Assembly: GCF_013032855.1 (NCBI RefSeq) | Contig: NZ_WQDA01000003.1 | Coordinates: 1 to 64,000, forward strand | Direction: 5' to 3' | Origin: Ruegeria arenilitoris | GTDB lineage: Bacteria > Pseudomonadota > Alphaproteobacteria > Rhodobacterales > Rhodobacteraceae | DNA: 64,000 nucleotides | In this document: positions 52,547 to 61,376 of the stretch, piece after piece | Layout of the letters: every line of letters begins with the position of its first letter | How positions within the stretch are numbered: the first letter of the stretch is position 1 | Translations under genes and position numbers: made by a program | Notes under the pieces: generated by a model | What the model saw: only the letters and a program-made list of their open reading frames with translations | The model's database searches: none | Told to the model about the DNA's origin: nothing

Positions 52547-52713
52547 GTCGCATTTTGCTGACCCCCTTTCCACGTCAGAGAGTGTGGCCAACAAAACAAG
52601 GTCGTTGCAGTCGTCCGAATGATCTATGCCGAACCCCTTGTTGCCTACTTTGGTCGGGCCGTTCCCGAGTAAAATATCGTCTTGCTCCAGCGCCTGCCCA
52701 CAAAAACTTTCGT

Positions 52714-53010
52714 CACTGGTCGCTTCGCATGCTAAAAGGCTGCACTAAGGCAATTGGGTTGGGCGCTTTTAACAAACGGCAAACGGGCAGGTGGCTCAAT
52801 GACCGCCTCGAGAACTCCCACCTGCCGTTTCTACGACTCGACCTCGCGTTACAGCGTTTCAAACACATGCGAAATCTACAGAAATTCGCCGTCTTCAAAT
52901 CCTCTGTATTTGACCACTTCAACTAGGAAAGATCGCTAACCAGCCCAAGCCCCTTCAGGCTGATCCGCCTCGCCGGTCGTTGCGAGTGGAGTCAACTTTG
53001 TTCCGGATAG
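52714..53010 (+). mobile_element. IS6-type transposase fossil with intact C-terminal end
   Basis: DNA and translated similarity to 12020-12305: VTGRFAC, then GRWLNDRLENSHLPF, LQKFAVFKSSVFDHFN and, after a stop, ERSLTSPSPFRLIRL and CEWSQLCSG with a TAG at 53008-53010. This last part is the normal end of IS6 transposases and is lost in the copy at 12.3 kb. The upstream part is missing. Confidence 0.75.
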
Positions 53011-53270
53011 GTTCGTGGTTCCCGCGGTAAACTGAGACTGGTTCGACTTCGTCTGACAGCACCGCCACCCATTCCCGACTTTCGCCACTGTTTTCTTGCC
53101 ACGGGTTTCTGTGGGTAGTACCGTGCGCTGTGCCGCTCTGCCTCGATCAGAGAAAGCGCGATATGCAGACTGAGGCCGCTTTTCCGAAGCGTGCAAAGTT
53201 TACTTAAATCCGCCGCGGTCCATTCATCTCTCTGCTTCCATGATGTTGACTGAAAGATGGGATTGCCCAC
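52992..53270 (-). CDS. Doubtful small gene or fragment
   Basis: A 92-aa open frame with one protein-like stretch, RDEWTAADLSKLCTLRKSGLSL, that resembles the first helices of small SANT/GcrA-like DNA-binding proteins of alphaproteobacteria. The rest looks random, it lacks a good ribosome site and its end overlaps the IS6 fossil on the other strand. Probably a decayed gene. The remaining bases from 52547 to 53306 hold only the fossil and no other gene that I can see. Confidence 0.25.
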   Translation of the reverse strand: MGNPIFQSTSWKQRDEWTAADLSKLCTLRKSGLSLHIALSLIEAERHSARYYPQKPVARKQWRKSGMGGGAVRRSRTSLSLPREPRTYPEQS

Positions 53271-53306
53271 CTCTACAATAGCCAGACAGGAAACCTTTCG
53301 CGATCT

Positions 53307-53948
53307 CTACTCAGACAACACTGCGCCATTCAGGTCAAAGTGCTTTGGGAACATTGCACGCAGAAATCGGAAGACAATTCTCATTGCTTCGTCGCGGTCA
53401 AATGAATCCGGGTGGAGTAGGTAATCAGTCCACATGCCTTCGAGCATTGCGAGTGTGCCGTGCGTGGCGTCCCTGGCAACTTGATTAGGGTGTTCCGTCC
53501 CAGTTTCTTTTGCAATTCGAGCGAAAGCGTTGAAAACCAAGTTCCGAAGCTTGGCGTCGCGGGTATCTGAAAACGCAGCGATTGCTGCTCTGTTTCGGGC
53601 CTCGCCTCGAAATGCGTACCAAATGGAGACGTTTTTCTTGTTGAGAATGGTTTCACTCAAGTCGCCCCGAACAATCATCTCAATATGTTCCTGTCCGGTT
53701 TGCCCGGTCGCTTCCAACAAGTCATAAATGCCGTTGTAGTATTGTTCGGATGAATAGCGGGCGGCTTCGTCGACCAAGTTGTCCTTACCACCAAAATGAA
53801 GATGAATCATGCCGCGGGACAGATTGGCGCGTTGGATGATTTCGCTGACTGAGGTCTCGGAAATCCCTTTCTCTGCCACCGAGTCGAGTACGGCCTCGAT
53901 CAGAGAAAGGCGATTTCGTTCGCGTATTTCTTGTCGTCTTCCGGTCAT
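53307..53948 (-). CDS. TetR-family regulator, BetI-like
   Basis: A 213-aa regulator with an N-terminal helix-turn-helix (RLSLIEAVLDSVAEKGISET, SEIIQRANLSRGMIHLHFGGKDNL) and a C-terminal domain like BetI, the choline-responsive repressor (WYAFRGEARNRAAIAAFSDTRD). It is divergent from the ABC-transporter genes with a perfect palindrome between them, so it very likely represses the 54140-62945 genes until a betaine- or amine-type compound binds (inference). Confidence 0.87.
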   Translation of the reverse strand: MTGRRQEIRERNRLSLIEAVLDSVAEKGISETSVSEIIQRANLSRGMIHLHFGGKDNLVDEAARYSSEQYYNGIYDLLEATGQTGQEHIEMIVRGDLSETILNKKNVSIWYAFRGEARNRAAIAAFSDTRDAKLRNLVFNAFARIAKETGTEHPNQVARDATHGTLAMLEGMWTDYLLHPDSFDRDEAMRIVFRFLRAMFPKHFDLNGAVLSE

Positions 53949-54039
53949 ATGATTAGGCGGCTCTATTTGTTTTCAGTCTCTTGCGGTGGCGTCTAGTGGC
54001 CGATGCGAAATTGGCCAGCCTCTATGTCGAAATAATCAG

Positions 54040-54090
54040 TTGACACAACTAGTGCAAAAATCCCAGATTTAAATGGACGATTGTCCATTT
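54040..54090 (+). promoter_or_regulatory. Promoter with perfect palindromic operator
   Basis: TTGACA at 54040-54045 is a good -35 box, with a weak -10 candidate (CAGATT) at 54064-54069. Directly downstream AAATGGAC (54071-54078) and GTCCATTT (54083-54090) form a perfect 8-bp inverted repeat with a four-base spacer, the size expected of a TetR-family site. Located between the BetI-like gene and the importer genes. Confidence 0.65.
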
Positions 54091-54139
54091 TGTGATCGAC
54101 TGTTGTCACAGCATCGAAAACGACATTCAGCAGGGAAGC

Positions 54140-55003
54140 ATGGCAGGAGCACTACGAAGTGAGACGGGCAAGGGCCTGGCACTTAGCGCGCCTGCGACGC
54201 TCTACGTGGGGCTGCTTGTAGCCGTGCCGCTCTGTATTCTTGTCGCCTACAGTTTTTGGACCCAGACATATGTTCAGATTGACCGGACATTGACTTGGGT
54301 GAACTACCAAGAGGCGTTTACTGACCCCTTGGTTCGACACCTAATGATCCGTTCGGTTGCAATTGCGGGTGCGGTGACCTTGGCAACGGTTTGTCTGGCC
54401 TATCCGATTGCCTACTTCATTGCTTTTCGTACGCAAAAAAAGACCCTCTGGCTGTTGTTGATCACTATTCCTTTTTGGAGCAGCTACCTTCTGCGCGTGT
54501 TCAGTTGGAAACTCATTCTTGGTTTCAACGGGGTGTTGAACTCGGCACTGATTTCATTGGGTTTGATACAAGAACCACTGACATTCCTGCTCTACAATGA
54601 GTTTGCTGTGGTCCTTACGCTCGCCCACGCCTGGGCACCGTTTGCCATCCTGCCGATCTATGTATCGCTGCAAAAGATTGACCGCAGCCTTTTGGAGGCT
54701 GCAACAGACCTTGGCTGCAGTAAGTTGGAGCGCTTTGTACGTGTGACACTGCCCCTGACGGTGCCGGGGATCATCGCGGCCTGCCTGATCATTTTCATCC
54801 CAACCGTCGGCGATTACGTCACTCCGGCCTTGGTCGGTGGATCTCAGGGAAAAATGGTCGCGAACTTGATCCAGGTGCAGTTTGGCGCCGCCAATAATTG
54901 GCCGTTGGGTGCAACTCTGTCTCTTCTCGCCATGCTTTCGGTCGGCTGCGTTGCGATCCTGTTCGTGGTGGTCGTCACCGCATTGGGTCGGAGGATCAGA
55001 TGA
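54140..55003 (+). CDS. ABC transporter permease, PotB type
   Basis: Inner-membrane permease of the spermidine/putrescine group, about 287 aa from the ATG at 54140 (AGGGAAG upstream; an earlier ATG at 54092 is possible but lies just behind the operator). Six hydrophobic helices, and the coupling motif DRSLLEAATDLGCSKLERFVRVTLPLTVPGI (EAA loop). Works with the next two products to import the ligand. Confidence 0.88.
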   Translation: MAGALRSETGKGLALSAPATLYVGLLVAVPLCILVAYSFWTQTYVQIDRTLTWVNYQEAFTDPLVRHLMIRSVAIAGAVTLATVCLAYPIAYFIAFRTQKKTLWLLLITIPFWSSYLLRVFSWKLILGFNGVLNSALISLGLIQEPLTFLLYNEFAVVLTLAHAWAPFAILPIYVSLQKIDRSLLEAATDLGCSKLERFVRVTLPLTVPGIIAACLIIFIPTVGDYVTPALVGGSQGKMVANLIQVQFGAANNWPLGATLSLLAMLSVGCVAILFVVVVTALGRRIR

Positions 55004-55794
55004 CCAGGGTATTTCGCATCTCATGGTTGCTGGTTTACGCGATTGCCTACCTGGTGTTTCTCTATCTGCCGGTTTTGCTGTTGCCGCTGTTTTCGTTCAA
55101 TGACGGAACCATCGTGGCGTTCCCGCTCAAAGGTTTCACGTTGAAATGGTACGCGCAGTTGGGTCAGCAAGACACGCTGTTGCAAGCCATGGTGAATTCG
55201 CTGATCGTCGGCAGCGTGACTGCCCTGATGGCAACTTCCCTGGGTCTCTTTGCAGCTCGCGCCTATGTCCGTTATCGCTTCACGGGGCGTGAGTTGTCCG
55301 AGGGATTGGTCATGCTTCCACTGGTCATTCCCGGCATCATCGTTGCCAGTTCAATGCTGGTTCTGTTCATCAGCATCGGGCTGAAACCATCGCTGACCAC
55401 CGTGATCCTTGGGCATGTGTTTGTGGCGCTGCCCTTTTCCGTGTCGATCATGAAGTCTGCGTTCGACGACTTCGACCAGTCCCTGGAGGAGGCCGCGTTC
55501 GATCTTGGTGAAAGCGTTGTTGGAACGTTTCGACGTGTTACCCTGCCAATCGTCGCGCCGGGAATCATTGCCAGCCTGTTGGTCACCTTCACAGTGTCGT
55601 TTGACGAGTTCGTCCTGGCCTTTTTCCTATCCGGAAACAGCCCAACACTGCCGGTGTATATCTGGAGCCAAATCCGCTTCCCGGCAAAGCTGCCCAACAC
55701 GTTGGCACTGGGGTCACTGCTATTACTGTCATCGGTCCTGCTGCTGTTGATTGCCGAATATTTCCGCCGCCGTTCCATCCAGTCCTCAGATTGA
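55000..55794 (+). CDS. ABC transporter permease, PotC type
   Basis: Second permease, 264 aa, starting at 55000 in an ATGA overlap with the first. FSFNDGTIVAFPLKGFTLKWY near the N-terminus is typical of PotC-like proteins; the EAA loop reads DQSLEEAAFDLGESVVGTFRRVTLPIVAPGI. Six hydrophobic helices. Confidence 0.9.
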   Translation: MTRVFRISWLLVYAIAYLVFLYLPVLLLPLFSFNDGTIVAFPLKGFTLKWYAQLGQQDTLLQAMVNSLIVGSVTALMATSLGLFAARAYVRYRFTGRELSEGLVMLPLVIPGIIVASSMLVLFISIGLKPSLTTVILGHVFVALPFSVSIMKSAFDDFDQSLEEAAFDLGESVVGTFRRVTLPIVAPGIIASLLVTFTVSFDEFVLAFFLSGNSPTLPVYIWSQIRFPAKLPNTLALGSLLLLSSVLLLLIAEYFRRRSIQSSD

Positions 55795-55814
55795 AGCCAA
55801 AGGAAACAAGTAAG

Positions 55815-56930
55815 ATGAGCGAACAGAACATCATCGAAATTCGGGGCGTAGAAAAACGCTTTGGTTCCTTTGTGGCTGTGTCTGATCTGAACCTGACCTT
55901 GAAAGAAGGTGAGTTCTTTTCGTTGCTTGGCCCTTCAGGCTGCGGCAAGACAACGGCATTGCGTATCATCGCGGGTTTTCAGGATCACGAAGAAGGCGAG
56001 ATCCGGATCGATGGTCGGACGATGGGAGAGGTGCCTGCCAACAAGCGCCCTACAAATATGGTGTTCCAAAGCTATGCGATCTTTCCGCACTTGAACGTCG
56101 GCGACAATGTTGGCTTCGGATTACGCAAAACAAAGCTGTCTCGGAGGGAAATCAAAGAGCGCGTTGCCGAGGCGCTTGCGATGGTCGAGCTTGGCGGCCT
56201 GCAGGACCGAAAAGCCAACGAATTGTCGGGAGGTCAGCGGCAACGTGTGGCACTCGCCCGGGCACTCGTTATGCGGCCCAAGGTATTGCTCTTGGATGAA
56301 CCGTTGTCTGCGTTGGACAAAAATCTGCGCGAAGCGATGCAGTTGGAGATGCGACGCCTTCAACAGAAGCTTGGAATTACTTTCGTCATGGTCACGCATG
56401 ACCAGTACGAGGCGATGACCATGTCCGACCGCATCGGCGTCATGTTCGCCGGGCAGCTCAAGCAGGTGGATAAGCCAGAGGTCCTGTATTCCCAACCTTG
56501 CAACCGGGAAGTGGCTTCTTTCATCGGTGGAATGAACTTTCTGGATGCCGAAGTGACTTCGGAGAATTCTGAAACGCTCGAAGTCAACGTCAAGGGCTTT
56601 GGGAAGATGGAAATCGGGGTGAACCCCAACGTCCAGGTGCATGACAACGAACTTCTTGTCGGGGTTCGACCTGAGCAACTGGAAATAAGCTCGGAAAAAC
56701 CGGATGGCTATGATGCTCTTGTTCAGGGCGAGGTCTCGGACGTCGCCTTTTATGGCGAGAGTGTCCACTACTATGTGCGCGTCGATGGTCTGAAAGACAG
56801 CATTGCCGTCGCAGTACCAAACTACTTTCACACGGTCGATCACACGCGCGGCGATACCGTCTGGCTTGGCGTTCAAAGCGCCTCGGTGATTGACTTGGGT
56901 AAACGTGAATCTTTGGGAGGAGAACAATGA
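55815..56930 (+). CDS. ABC transporter ATPase, PotA type
   Basis: ATPase of 371 aa. Walker A GPSGCGKTT, Q-loop FQSYAIFPHL, signature LSGGQRQRVALARAL, Walker B LLLDEPLSALD, then the C-terminal OB-like (TOBE) regulatory domain (about 280-365). The ATG at 55815 gives the usual N-terminus; a TTG at 55791 is possible. Ends in an ATGA overlap with the binding-protein gene. Confidence 0.92.
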   Translation: MSEQNIIEIRGVEKRFGSFVAVSDLNLTLKEGEFFSLLGPSGCGKTTALRIIAGFQDHEEGEIRIDGRTMGEVPANKRPTNMVFQSYAIFPHLNVGDNVGFGLRKTKLSRREIKERVAEALAMVELGGLQDRKANELSGGQRQRVALARALVMRPKVLLLDEPLSALDKNLREAMQLEMRRLQQKLGITFVMVTHDQYEAMTMSDRIGVMFAGQLKQVDKPEVLYSQPCNREVASFIGGMNFLDAEVTSENSETLEVNVKGFGKMEIGVNPNVQVHDNELLVGVRPEQLEISSEKPDGYDALVQGEVSDVAFYGESVHYYVRVDGLKDSIAVAVPNYFHTVDHTRGDTVWLGVQSASVIDLGKRESLGGEQ

Positions 56931-57982
56931 TTAAAACAGCATCACTTACGGCAGCAGTAGTTGCCACCTTTACCGCGGGCCAAGCTCTGGCGAACGCCGC
57001 TGACCTGACCGTTTTTGACTGGTCCGGATATGAGGATCAGGGTTTCTACGGCGATTATGTCGAAAAGTACGGTGGGGCGCCCAGCTACACCTATTTTGGC
57101 AGCGTGGAAGAAGCGTTCACCAAGCTTCAGTCCGGGTTTGAGGCCGATTTGGCTCACCCCTGCACAGATGCTCTGAGGAAATGGGTGGCGGCAGATTTGA
57201 TCAAGCCAATCGACACCAGCAAGCTGGAGAATTGGGACAAGTTGATGCCCAAGATCAAAGAGGTCGATGGCATCACGATCGATGGGCAGACCTACATGGT
57301 GCCGTTTGAGTGGGGCAACACCGGCCTGATCTATCGCACCGATATGATTTCGGCGGATGATGTTTCGCTGCAATTGCTTGCAGATCCCGCCTATCAGGGC
57401 AAAGTCGCCATTCCGGACGCCGCTTCCAGTGCCTTTGCAATGGCAGCCTTGGCGACTGGAGCGTCCAGCTATACCGATATGAGTGACGAGGAATTCCAAA
57501 AAGCGGCGGACTATCTGCGCGCGGTTCATCCGAACGTGCGGTTTTATTGGTCCGATGCCGGCCAACTGGATCAGGCAATTGCCAGCGGTGAGGTCACGCT
57601 GGGTTGGGGATGGAACCAATCGGAACTGAACCTGATCTGGAACGAAACCCCAGCAGTCATGATGCGTGATGTGGACAAAGGCATCGCGACCTGGGTCTGC
57701 GGTTATGTACATCTGAAATCTGCGAAGCAGTCGGATGAGCAGGTCTATGACATGCTGAACGCGCTCAGCTCCGCGGCAAGTGGGAAGTACATCATTGAAA
57801 GCTGGGGGTACGCCCACGCCAATGAAGACGCTTTTGCACAGGCAGACCCGGAGTTGATCGAGACTTACGGGTTCTCGGATGTGGACAGCTTCTTTGAAGG
57901 CAGCTTGTTCTTTGACGCCGTTAACCCCGAGTTGGAGGCGAAGATGTTGAAGGAATTCGAGCGCATCAAAGCGGGCTTCTAA
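56927..57982 (+). CDS. ABC transporter binding protein, PotD type
   Basis: Periplasmic binding protein of 351 aa with a signal peptide (LTAAVVATFTAGQALANAAD). The mature part follows PotD/PotF-like proteins (LTVFDWSGYEDQGFYGDYVEKYG, FEADLAHPCTDALRKWVAADLIKPID, VPFEWGNTGLIYRTDMI). Aromatic residues in the pocket region (FEWGN; YWSDAGQLDQAI; WGWNQSE) could cage a cationic group, consistent with a quaternary amine or polyamine. The cognate substrate is not provable from sequence. Confidence 0.88.
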   Translation: MIKTASLTAAVVATFTAGQALANAADLTVFDWSGYEDQGFYGDYVEKYGGAPSYTYFGSVEEAFTKLQSGFEADLAHPCTDALRKWVAADLIKPIDTSKLENWDKLMPKIKEVDGITIDGQTYMVPFEWGNTGLIYRTDMISADDVSLQLLADPAYQGKVAIPDAASSAFAMAALATGASSYTDMSDEEFQKAADYLRAVHPNVRFYWSDAGQLDQAIASGEVTLGWGWNQSELNLIWNETPAVMMRDVDKGIATWVCGYVHLKSAKQSDEQVYDMLNALSSAASGKYIIESWGYAHANEDAFAQADPELIETYGFSDVDSFFEGSLFFDAVNPELEAKMLKEFERIKAGF

Positions 57983-58003
57983 AGGCGCTCTTACAACACA
58001 GCC

Positions 58004-58038
58004 GGGAATGGTGGGGATGTAGAAACCCTTCCATTCCC
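58004..58038 (+). terminator. Intercistronic stem-loop between importer and enzyme genes
   Basis: Perfect arms GGGAATGG (58004-58011) and CCATTCCC (58031-58038), with a possible inner GGG/CCC pairing. No U-run follows. It may stabilise the transporter message or attenuate transcription into the enzyme genes. Confidence 0.6.
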
Positions 58039-58076
58039 ACGAAACCATTTCCGATTTTCTTGGAGGAAGCGCGGCA

Positions 58077-60143
58077 ATGTCAGGCGCTGACGGATATTCT
58101 GTACTCTTTGAACCGGTTCAAATTGGGCCAGTGACGGCTCGAAACCGGTTCTACCAAGTGCCCCACTGCAACGGCATGGGGCACTTGCGACCGCAGGCCG
58201 AGGCTGCCATGCGGGCAATGAAGGCCGAGGGTGGTTGGGCCGTCGTCTCCAACCAGGAGACGGAAATTCACCCGACTTCTGACCTGTCCCCGTTTGCCGA
58301 AAACCGACTTTGGGATGAGCGGGATATTCCGGCGCTGCGCCTGATGACCGAGGCGGTGCATGGAAAGGGGTCTTTGGCGGCTATTGAATTGGCGCATAAC
58401 GGTCACCACGCGCAAAATCATCTGAGCCGGGCCCCTTTGCTGGCGCCTTCAGAACTTGCCTTGCAAACTGCTTATCCCAAGCAAGCCAGGGCGATGGATA
58501 AGGCGGACATTCGCGAATTTCGCAAGTGGCATCGCGCAGCGGCTCGCCGTTCGCGCGAAGCCGGGTTCGACATCGTGTATGTATATGCCGGGCATCACAT
58601 GACCTTGCCTCATCATTTCCTGCTGCCACAGTTCAATGATCGAACGGATGAGTATGGAGGTTCACTGGAGAACCGGGTGCGGCTAACCCGCGAGCTTCTT
58701 GAAGAAACCAAGGAAGAGGTTGGAGACGATTGCGCCATTGCCCTGCGATTTGCGGTTGACGAAATGCTCGGGGCAGACGGCATGCAAGCGCAGGAAGAAG
58801 GCCGTGCTGTAGTCGAGTTGCTGGCCGAGCTTCCTGACCTTTGGGATGTTAACGTGGCAGATTGGAGCAACGACTCTGCAACTACCCGGTTCGAGCCCCG
58901 CGACGGCTTTCAAACCTCATATATCGAATTCGTGAAACAGGTGACTTCCAAACCTGTTGTTGGCGTCGGGCGTCTTACGTCGCCGGATTTGATGGCGTCA
59001 CTGGTCAGGAAAGGCATTCTTGATTTTATCGGCGCGGCGAGGCCATCCATCGCTGATCCGTTTCTGCCCAACAAAATCAAGGAAGGTCGCATCGAAGAAA
59101 TCCGTGAGTGCATCGGTTGCAATATCTGTGTTTCATCCGACTCTCTCGGTGTCCCCATACGCTGCACACAAAACCCGACCATGGGCGAAGAGTGGCGGCG
59201 GAAATGGCATCCAGAGTTCATTGAGCGTCGGGGGAAAGAGAAAACTGCGCTCGTTGTGGGCAGCGGACCAGCCGGACTTGAATGCGCCATGCAATTGGCG
59301 CGGCGGGGATACGAGGTAACTCTGGCGGAAGCCAAGCAAGAGCTTGGCGGCCGTGTCTTGCAGGAGTCTGGTCTGACCGGGCTGTCCGCTTGGAAACGCG
59401 TCACAGATCACAGGATTTATGACCTTAGGCAAAGAGGGAACGTTCAACTGTTCACCGACAGCCTGTTGTCAGCAACCGAGGTTGTCGAGCTGGCTATTCC
59501 GAACGTCTTTGTCGCAACTGGCGCAAAATGGCGACGAGACGGGCGCGGGAAATCTGGATTTCACGGCGTATCAATAAGCGCCGGCGCTCAGGTATTTACG
59601 CCGGATGACATCATGTCAGGGACACTGCCGGGGAGCGGTCCGGTTTTGGTCTACGATGATGAACAGGCATATCTCGGTGGTGTATTGGCGGATCATCTGG
59701 CTCGGGCTGGACATGAGGTCGTCTTTGTAACCCCGGCTTCAATGGTTTCGCCGTTTACTGAACTAACGCTGGAACAAACTCGAGTACAACGCAGTCTTCT
59801 GGAGGGCGGCGTTCAACTGGTCCTGTCTCATACATTGGACAACGTGGCGCCGGGGCAGGCGACCGTGCGATGTGCGTACACGGGGCAAGAACAGACCAAA
59901 GAATGTGGTTCAGTTGTGTTGGTGACGCAGCGCGCGCGCGAAACCAACCTCTACGATGAGCTGCGCAGCTTGGCCAACAACCCGCTGACTACGTTGGAAT
60001 TGATCGGAGATGCAGCAAACCCCGGCTTGATCGCGGACGCAGTATATTCGGGTCACATGGCTGCTCGGAATTTTGAACGCGAGGCGGGCGAAATTGACCG
60101 CGAATTTTTCCGTCGGGAACTCGTTTCCCTTGAACTTCTTTGA
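58077..60143 (+). CDS. Trimethylamine-dehydrogenase-like flavin oxidoreductase
   Basis: A 688-aa FMN/4Fe-4S/ADP enzyme like trimethylamine or dimethylamine dehydrogenase and dimethylglycine-catabolism DgcA. Order: TIM barrel (about 1-370), iron-sulfur segment, FAD/NAD-type domains (from about 390, VVGSGPAGLECAMQLARRGYEV). Cys31 in YQVPHC matches the cysteinyl-FMN site; Cys345, 348, 351 and 363 bind 4Fe-4S. Of the aromatic bowl residues of trimethylamine dehydrogenase, the Trp of DWSND (263) is kept, but the Trp355 position is Asp355 and the Tyr60 segment differs. It probably demethylates a larger or charged N-methyl compound. Confidence 0.87.
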   Translation: MSGADGYSVLFEPVQIGPVTARNRFYQVPHCNGMGHLRPQAEAAMRAMKAEGGWAVVSNQETEIHPTSDLSPFAENRLWDERDIPALRLMTEAVHGKGSLAAIELAHNGHHAQNHLSRAPLLAPSELALQTAYPKQARAMDKADIREFRKWHRAAARRSREAGFDIVYVYAGHHMTLPHHFLLPQFNDRTDEYGGSLENRVRLTRELLEETKEEVGDDCAIALRFAVDEMLGADGMQAQEEGRAVVELLAELPDLWDVNVADWSNDSATTRFEPRDGFQTSYIEFVKQVTSKPVVGVGRLTSPDLMASLVRKGILDFIGAARPSIADPFLPNKIKEGRIEEIRECIGCNICVSSDSLGVPIRCTQNPTMGEEWRRKWHPEFIERRGKEKTALVVGSGPAGLECAMQLARRGYEVTLAEAKQELGGRVLQESGLTGLSAWKRVTDHRIYDLRQRGNVQLFTDSLLSATEVVELAIPNVFVATGAKWRRDGRGKSGFHGVSISAGAQVFTPDDIMSGTLPGSGPVLVYDDEQAYLGGVLADHLARAGHEVVFVTPASMVSPFTELTLEQTRVQRSLLEGGVQLVLSHTLDNVAPGQATVRCAYTGQEQTKECGSVVLVTQRARETNLYDELRSLANNPLTTLELIGDAANPGLIADAVYSGHMAARNFEREAGEIDREFFRRELVSLELL

Positions 60144-60151
60144 GGTGCACC

Positions 60152-61351
60152 ATGCCACAAGATGATTTGCAAGTAATGCGCGACTTGGTGGGCTCGCAAC
60201 GTGAAGGGTTCGCCTTGCCTCGTCACTTCTACACGTCACAAGCCGTATACGAGAACGATATCAGTGCGTTCTGGAACCGAAACTGGATCTGGGTCGGCCA
60301 TGTTAGCCAGGTCCCTGAACCGGGTGATTATTTCCTGTTCGACTATGGACCCGAGTCCATCATTATCGTTCGGGATCGGGAAGGCGAAGTGCGCGGGCAT
60401 CTGAACGTATGCCGCCATCGTGGATCGCGGGTTTGCATCGAACGGAAAGGCAAAGCCCGCAACTTCATATGTCCGTATCACGCGTGGACTTTCGACTTGA
60501 ACGGCAAACTGCGGAACGGTCGATCAATGGGATCGGGTTTTGATCCGGGCCAGTATGGGTTGTTCCCGGTTCAGGTGAAGATATACCAAGGTCTGATATT
60601 CGCCTGTGCAGCCGCGAATGCACCACCTCTGGATGCCGCGTTGGAGCGACTCGCCCCACTTTCAAAGCCGTTTGACTTTGAAAATCTGAAGGTCGCTCAT
60701 GAAGCCTCGTATCCGGTTCCCGCGAACTGGAAACTGGCCTTGGAAAACTATCTGGAGTGCTATCACTGCGCCCCGTCTCATCAGGACTATTCGCGCAGTC
60801 ACTCGTTGAAAGATCCTGCTCAAGTTCTTGAGTTCAGCGGCGCTCTTCGCGAGCGGATGGACGAAGTCGGAGTTCCCTTGGAGGAGTTGGACCTGACCGG
60901 AGAAAACGCGTTCGCGCCGGGTGCAGATGTCTATTGGCGGCGCTACCCGCTGTTTCCCGGGTATTTGACGGGCAGCAAGGATGGTACGCCTTTGGCTCCC
61001 GCTCTGGGAGAGCTAAAGGGTCACGACGGCGGTGCCACCGATCTGGGGATCGGGACTTTGAACTACTTCCTCGTTTATGCAGATCACATGGTTGGCTACC
61101 GGTTCGTTCCGCGCGCCCTGCAGGAAACAGATATTCAGATCGTCTGGTATGTGCGCGGCGATGCTCAAGAGGGTCGTGACTACGACAAGGACGCGTTGAC
61201 ATGGCTCTGGCATGTCACGTCGCTCGATGATGAGCGGATCATCCGTCACAATCAGGAAGGCGTGAACTCCCACCATTTCGTGCCGGGACCGCTGTCCGAG
61301 ATGGAGTGGAGCATTCCTGGTTTCTATCGCAACTACTTCAGCATGATCTGA
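60152..61351 (+). CDS. Rieske-type N-demethylating monooxygenase (GbcA/stachydrine-demethylase-like)
   Basis: A 399-aa oxygenase component. The ATG at 60152 follows GAGGTG. Rieske centre: Cys87-x-His89 and Cys107-x2-His110. Mononuclear iron: Glu202 region ENYLECYHCAPSH with His205 and His210, and the Asp in TSLDDERIIRHNQEG. The sequence pattern (SQREGFALPRHFYTS, then WIWVGHVSQVPEPGDYF) is that of glycine-betaine / proline-betaine / carnitine-type oxygenases. It would remove a methyl as formaldehyde from a quaternary ammonium substrate. No reductase partner gene is visible in the window. Confidence 0.88.
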   Translation: MPQDDLQVMRDLVGSQREGFALPRHFYTSQAVYENDISAFWNRNWIWVGHVSQVPEPGDYFLFDYGPESIIIVRDREGEVRGHLNVCRHRGSRVCIERKGKARNFICPYHAWTFDLNGKLRNGRSMGSGFDPGQYGLFPVQVKIYQGLIFACAAANAPPLDAALERLAPLSKPFDFENLKVAHEASYPVPANWKLALENYLECYHCAPSHQDYSRSHSLKDPAQVLEFSGALRERMDEVGVPLEELDLTGENAFAPGADVYWRRYPLFPGYLTGSKDGTPLAPALGELKGHDGGATDLGIGTLNYFLVYADHMVGYRFVPRALQETDIQIVWYVRGDAQEGRDYDKDALTWLWHVTSLDDERIIRHNQEGVNSHHFVPGPLSEMEWSIPGFYRNYFSMI

Positions 61352-61376
61352 TACGCTCAGAATTCGGAGAAACACC

